Source: Pseudomonadota bacterium
GTDB lineage: Bacteria; Pseudomonadota; Gammaproteobacteria; Burkholderiales; Burkholderiaceae_B
Direction of reading: 5' to 3'
DNA length: 10,783 nucleotides
Assembly (NCBI GenBank): GCA_023432075.1
Contig: JAEYVD010000501.1
Span: forward strand, 1-10,783
Shown one piece after another: positions 6,611 through 10,783 of the stretch. A program made the position numbers and the translations under genes. Every line of letters begins with the position of its first letter. Position 1 is the stretch's first letter. Below the pieces are notes generated by a model. That model ran no database searches, was not told the origin of the DNA, and saw only the letters and a program-made list of their open reading frames with translations.

Positions 6611-7738
6611 ATGAAGCCAGTATTCCGTCTGACCCCGGTCATCGCAGCGCTGGGCGTCGCCGCTGGTTTGACGTTGGGCGCGGCCGCGCACGCGCAGACC
6701 ATCAAGATCGGCGTCGTCGGTCCCACCACCGGTGCGGTCACGCAGTATGGCGATATGGTCCGTGAAGGGGTCGATACCGCGGTCGAGCGCATCAACGCCG
6801 CCGGCGGCGTCAACGGCAAGAAGCTGGAAACCGTGGTGATCGACGACGGCTGCGAACCCAAGCAGGGTCCCAACGCCGCCAACCGCGTCGTCAACAGCAA
6901 GATCGGATTCGTCGTGGGCCACGTGTGCTCGGGCGCCACCATCGCCGCCGCCGACATCTACAACAACGAAGGCGTGGTCATGGTCACCCCGTCGGCCACG
7001 TCGCCGGCCCTGACCGACGGCAAGAACTACGAGTTCATCTTCCGCACCATCGGCCGCGACGACCAGCAAGGCCCCGCCGCCGCCAAGTTCATCCTGGACA
7101 AGATCAAGCCCAAGAAGGTCGCCGTGCTGCACGACAAGCAGTCGTATGGCCAGGGCATCGCCACCGCGGTCAAGAACGACCTGGAAAAGGGCGGCGTGAC
7201 CGTCGCCGTGTTTGAAGGCATCAACGCCGGCGACAGCGACTACTCGGCGGTCATCACCAAGCTCAAGAGCCAGGGCGTGGACTTCGTCTACTACGGCGGC
7301 TACCACCCCGAAATGGGCCTGCTGCTGCGCCAGGCGGCCGAGCAGGGCGTGAAGGCCAAGTGGATGGGTCCGGAAGGCACGGGCAACCCGGACATCAACG
7401 CCATTGCGGGCGACGCCGTCGAGGGCATGCTGCTGACGCTGCCGGCTGACTTCACGCAGAACGCCGCCAACGCCGACATCGTCAAGGCGTTCCAGGCAAA
7501 GAAGCGCAATCCCAGCGGCGCATTCCAGATGACGGCCTACGCGGCCACGCAGGTCATCGCGGACGGCATCAAGGGCGCGGGTTCCGACGATCCGACCAAG
7601 GTCGCCAAGTACCTGCATGCCAATTCCTTCGATACGCCGATCGGCAAGGTGTCGTGGAACAAGCAGGGTGACCTGACGAACTTCGAGTTCGACGTGTTCA
7701 CCTGGCACAAGGACGGCTCCAAGACCGTCTACAAGTAA
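6611..7738 (+). CDS. Branched-chain amino acid ABC transporter, periplasmic binding protein (LivJ/LivK type)
   Basis: A 375-residue precursor of a type I periplasmic binding protein. The signal peptide is clear: MKPVFRLTP, a hydrophobic stretch to about residue 25, and a cleavage site AHA-QT after residue 28. The mature protein opens TIKIGVVGPTTGAVTQYGDM and has REGVDTAVERINAAGGVNGK, typical of LivJ, LivK and related leucine/isoleucine/valine receptors. Cys81 and Cys106 (precursor numbers) are 25 residues apart, the same spacing as the disulfide Cys53-Cys78 of E. coli LivJ. Later blocks (YYGGYHPEMGLLLRQAAEQG, WMGPEGTGNPDINAIAGDAVEG) are also typical. It would capture amino acids or similar ligands and pass them to a LivHMGF permease. 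No permease gene lies in the window; a terminator follows directly, so it is an orphan receptor gene. Ligand specificity in this family varies and cannot be read from sequence alone. Confidence 0.92.
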   Translation: MKPVFRLTPVIAALGVAAGLTLGAAAHAQTIKIGVVGPTTGAVTQYGDMVREGVDTAVERINAAGGVNGKKLETVVIDDGCEPKQGPNAANRVVNSKIGFVVGHVCSGATIAAADIYNNEGVVMVTPSATSPALTDGKNYEFIFRTIGRDDQQGPAAAKFILDKIKPKKVAVLHDKQSYGQGIATAVKNDLEKGGVTVAVFEGINAGDSDYSAVITKLKSQGVDFVYYGGYHPEMGLLLRQAAEQGVKAKWMGPEGTGNPDINAIAGDAVEGMLLTLPADFTQNAANADIVKAFQAKKRNPSGAFQMTAYAATQVIADGIKGAGSDDPTKVAKYLHANSFDTPIGKVSWNKQGDLTNFEFDVFTWHKDGSKTVYK

Positions 7739-7748
7739 CGCGCCACGG

Positions 7749-7770
7749 GGCGGGCCGTTACCGGCCCGCC
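7749..7770. repeat. GC-rich hairpin after the livJ-like gene
   Basis: GGCGGGCCG (7749-7757) and CGGCCCGCC (7762-7770) form a 9-bp perfect stem with a TTAC loop, starting 10 bases after the stop codon. It has no T-run on either strand's 3' side. It may protect the mRNA 3' end or assist the true terminator that follows. Confidence 0.55.
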
Positions 7771-7778
7771 GCACAAAA

Positions 7779-7815
7779 AAACCGGGCCGCAAGCACATTG
7801 CTTGCGGCCCGGTTT
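7779..7815. terminator. Bidirectional intrinsic terminator between livJ-like gene and ugpC
   Basis: AAACCGGGCCGCAAGC (7779-7794) pairs perfectly with GCTTGCGGCCCGGTTT (7800-7815) around a 5-base loop. Seven A residues at 7775-7781 give a U7 tract for leftward transcripts, so it is strongest for the ugp operon. The rightward side has a shorter TTTGT. It lies 39 bases after the ugpC stop. Confidence 0.9.
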
Positions 7816-7854
7816 GTCATTGCGCGTCAGGGAAGGCGTGACCTTCCCGCAGGC

Positions 7855-8943
<1,089 letters not shown>

Positions 8944-8993
8944 GAGTTATTCGTGTTCAGAGTCGTGTTAGGGTGGGCGCGGGTGGGGCGGCG

Positions 8994-9845
8994 TTACTTC
9001 TCAGTGTCGACCAGACCCTTGACGAACCACTTCTGCATCAGGATGACGACCAGCGCCGGCGGGATCATTGCGAGCATGGCGGTGGCCATGGTGATGTTCC
9101 ATTCGGTCACGCTGTCGCCGCCGCTGATCATCCGCTTGATGCCGATGACGACGGGATACATGTCTTCCTGCGTGGTGACGAGCAGCGGCCACAGGTATTG
9201 GTTCCAGCCGTAGATGAACTGGATCACGAACAGTGCGGCAATGCTGGTCTTGGACAGGGGCAGCAGCACGTCGCGGAAGAATCGCACGGGCCCTGCGCCG
9301 TCGATGCGGGCGGCCTCGATGAGCTCGTCCGGCACCGTCAGGAAGAACTGGCGGAACAGGAACGTTGCCGTGGCCGACGCGATCAGCGGCAAGGTCAGGC
9401 CCGCGTAGCTGTTGAGCAGGCCCAGATCGGCCACGACCTTGTAGGTGGGCGCGATGCGGACTTCGACCGGCAGCATGAGCGTGACGAAGATCATCCAGAA
9501 AAAGAACATGCGGCCGGGGAAGCGGAAGTACACGACCGCGAATGCAGACAGCAGCGAGATCGCGATCTTGCCGATCGAGATTGCCAGCGCCATGATCAGG
9601 CTCACGTACATCATGCGGCCGACGGGTGCGCCGGACGAACCGCCCGACGAGCCGCCGAAGAGGGCCTTCATGTAGTTGTCCACGAAGTGCGGACCGGGAA
9701 TCAGGGACATCGGCGCTTGAGCGACTTCCTGCGCGGTCTGGGTGGACGCGACGAAAGTGACGTAAAGCGGAAATGCCACCATCGCCACGCCGCAGAGCAG
9801 AATGACGTGGGCCAGAATATCCAGCCAGGGACGGCGTTCAACCAT
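8994..9845 (-). CDS. ugpE: UgpE, permease subunit of the glycerol-3-phosphate ABC importer
   Basis: A 283-residue inner-membrane permease (E. coli UgpE has 281) of the MalG class. Six membrane segments can be seen at roughly residues 10-31, 80-103, 112-128, 145-168, 198-218 and 250-273. The coupling helix that docks on UgpC is the EAA loop [17 protein letters not shown] (174-190). Stretches such as [50 protein letters not shown] and the end [10 protein letters not shown] match E. coli UgpE nearly word for word as I recall it, which separates it from other sugar permeases. The first periplasmic loop carries a small GGSSGGSSG repeat. GAGG at 9855-9858 is 9 bases before the ATG. It begins 21 bases after the ugpA stop, so the two are cotranscribed. 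Confidence 0.95.
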   Translation of the reverse strand: MVERRPWLDILAHVILLCGVAMVAFPLYVTFVASTQTAQEVAQAPMSLIPGPHFVDNYMKALFGGSSGGSSGAPVGRMMYVSLIMALAISIGKIAISLLSAFAVVYFRFPGRMFFFWMIFVTLMLPVEVRIAPTYKVVADLGLLNSYAGLTLPLIASATATFLFRQFFLTVPDELIEAARIDGAGPVRFFRDVLLPLSKTSIAALFVIQFIYGWNQYLWPLLVTTQEDMYPVVIGIKRMISGGDSVTEWNITMATAMLAMIPPALVVILMQKWFVKGLVDTEK

Positions 9846-9866
9846 TGTTATCAGCCTCGAACAAAA

Positions 9867-10748
9867 TCAATACTGCACTTTGCGGTCGACGTAGCGGAAC
9901 TGCACGACCGTCAAGGCAATCACAATGAACATCAGGACGACGGACTGGGCGGCGGACGAACCGAGATCCAGGCCGCGGAAGCCGTCGCTGTACACCTTGT
10001 AGACCAGGATCGAGGTCGACGTGCCGGGCCCGCCCTGCGTCGTCGTGTCGATCACGGCGAAGGTGTCGAAGAATGCATAGATGATGTTGACCACCAGCAG
10101 GAAGAAGGTGGTGGGCGACAGCAGCGGGAAGACGATGGTCCAGAAGCGGCGCGCGGGGCTGGCGCCGTCGATGGCGGCGGCTTCGATGAGCGAGCGCGGA
10201 ATCGATTGCAGGCCGGCCAGGAAGAACAGGAAGTTGTACGAAACCTGCTTCCAGACGGCGGCGACGATCACCAGGATCATGGCCTGGTTGCCGTCAAGGC
10301 GCGGGTTCCAGTCCACGCCCGACTTGCGCAGGGCCACGGCCAGGATGCCGACGGAAGGCGAAAACAGGAACAGCCACAGCACGCCGACGACGGCGGGCGC
10401 CACGGCATACGGCCAGATGAGCAGGGTCTTGTAGAGCCCGGCGCCGCGAATCACGCGGTCGGCCATCACGGCCAGCACCAGCGATACGCCAAGGCCAACA
10501 CCGGCCACCAGCACCGAGAACACGGCGGTGACGCGGAACGAATCCAGGTAGGCCTGCTGCGAGAACAGGTCCATGAAGTTGTCCAGGCCGACGAACTGCG
10601 AGGACAGACCGAAGGGATCTTCAAGGCGCAAGGACTGCCACATGGCTTGTCCGGCAGGCAGGAAGAAGAACACCACGGTAATGATCAGCTGCGGCAGGAG
10701 CAGCAGATAGGGCAAGGTCTTGTGCCCGAATACAACGCGTTTTTCCAT
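9867..10748 (-). CDS. ugpA: UgpA, permease subunit of the glycerol-3-phosphate ABC importer
   Basis: A 293-residue inner-membrane permease (E. coli UgpA has 295) of the MalF class and partner of UgpE. About six membrane segments are visible, near residues 12-32, 73-95, 107-130, 155-178, 208-230 and 265-285. The EAA loop is [18 protein letters not shown] (186-203). [64 protein letters not shown]-like [12 protein letters not shown] and [11 protein letters not shown] match E. coli UgpA closely. The chosen ATG (10746-10748) gives the family N-terminus, but only a poor Shine-Dalgarno precedes it. In E. coli the order is ugpB-ugpA-ugpE-ugpC, so the binding protein gene ugpB should lie just beyond the right edge. 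The 35 bases left before the edge hold no reverse-strand stop codon, so its stop is outside. Confidence 0.95.
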   Translation of the reverse strand: MEKRVVFGHKTLPYLLLLPQLIITVVFFFLPAGQAMWQSLRLEDPFGLSSQFVGLDNFMDLFSQQAYLDSFRVTAVFSVLVAGVGLGVSLVLAVMADRVIRGAGLYKTLLIWPYAVAPAVVGVLWLFLFSPSVGILAVALRKSGVDWNPRLDGNQAMILVIVAAVWKQVSYNFLFFLAGLQSIPRSLIEAAAIDGASPARRFWTIVFPLLSPTTFFLLVVNIIYAFFDTFAVIDTTTQGGPGTSTSILVYKVYSDGFRGLDLGSSAAQSVVLMFIVIALTVVQFRYVDRKVQY

Positions 10749-10783
10749 AGGGGGAACCCAAGGTACAGAAAAGCGGCGGTTGA

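Noticed and set aside
6578..7798. A 406-codon reverse open frame opposite the livJ-like gene
   Set aside because: Low-complexity Val/Asp/Gly/Arg composition typical of antisense GC-rich frames; the forward gene has a signal peptide and family motifs.

Overview
The window reads as ordinary, GC-rich core chromosome of a betaproteobacterium. Its gene content and protein sequences best fit the Alcaligenaceae (Achromobacter/Bordetella type); that placement rests on recalled family sequences and was not tested by a search. Coding density is high, no transposase, integrase, tRNA, rRNA, CRISPR array or plasmid gene is visible, and codon use looks uniform. I found no convincing undescribed system; the points worth a second look are small.

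Left part (1-1357): the 5' part of an AtuA-family (DUF1446) gene runs leftward off the window. It is divergent from a LysR-type regulator gene, with a short AT-rich intergenic region holding a perfect 5-bp-arm inverted repeat. This is the classic layout of a LysR regulator and its target.

Middle part (1358-5731): a rightward series ridA, recG, oxyR and dps. RidA removes reactive enamine/imine intermediates, RecG remodels stalled replication forks, OxyR senses peroxide (Cys199 and Cys208 both present at E. coli numbering), and Dps stores iron and protects DNA. The set forms a stress and repair neighbourhood. dps has its own likely promoter and ends at a strong bidirectional terminator. One of the five classic Dps ferroxidase ligand positions is Met instead of Asp/Glu.

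Right-centre (5732-7815): a leftward RBBP9/YdeN-like serine hydrolase gene converges on dps. It is divergent from a rightward gene for a periplasmic LivJ-type branched-chain amino acid binding protein, which has no permease genes beside it and ends at a second bidirectional terminator.

Right part (7816-10783): the leftward ugpA-ugpE-ugpC genes of a glycerol-3-phosphate (glycerophosphodiester) ABC importer. The two permeases and the ATPase closely match E. coli Ugp proteins. The binding protein gene ugpB is presumably just beyond the right edge. The operon stops at the terminator after ugpC, so ugpQ is not in its usual E. coli place.
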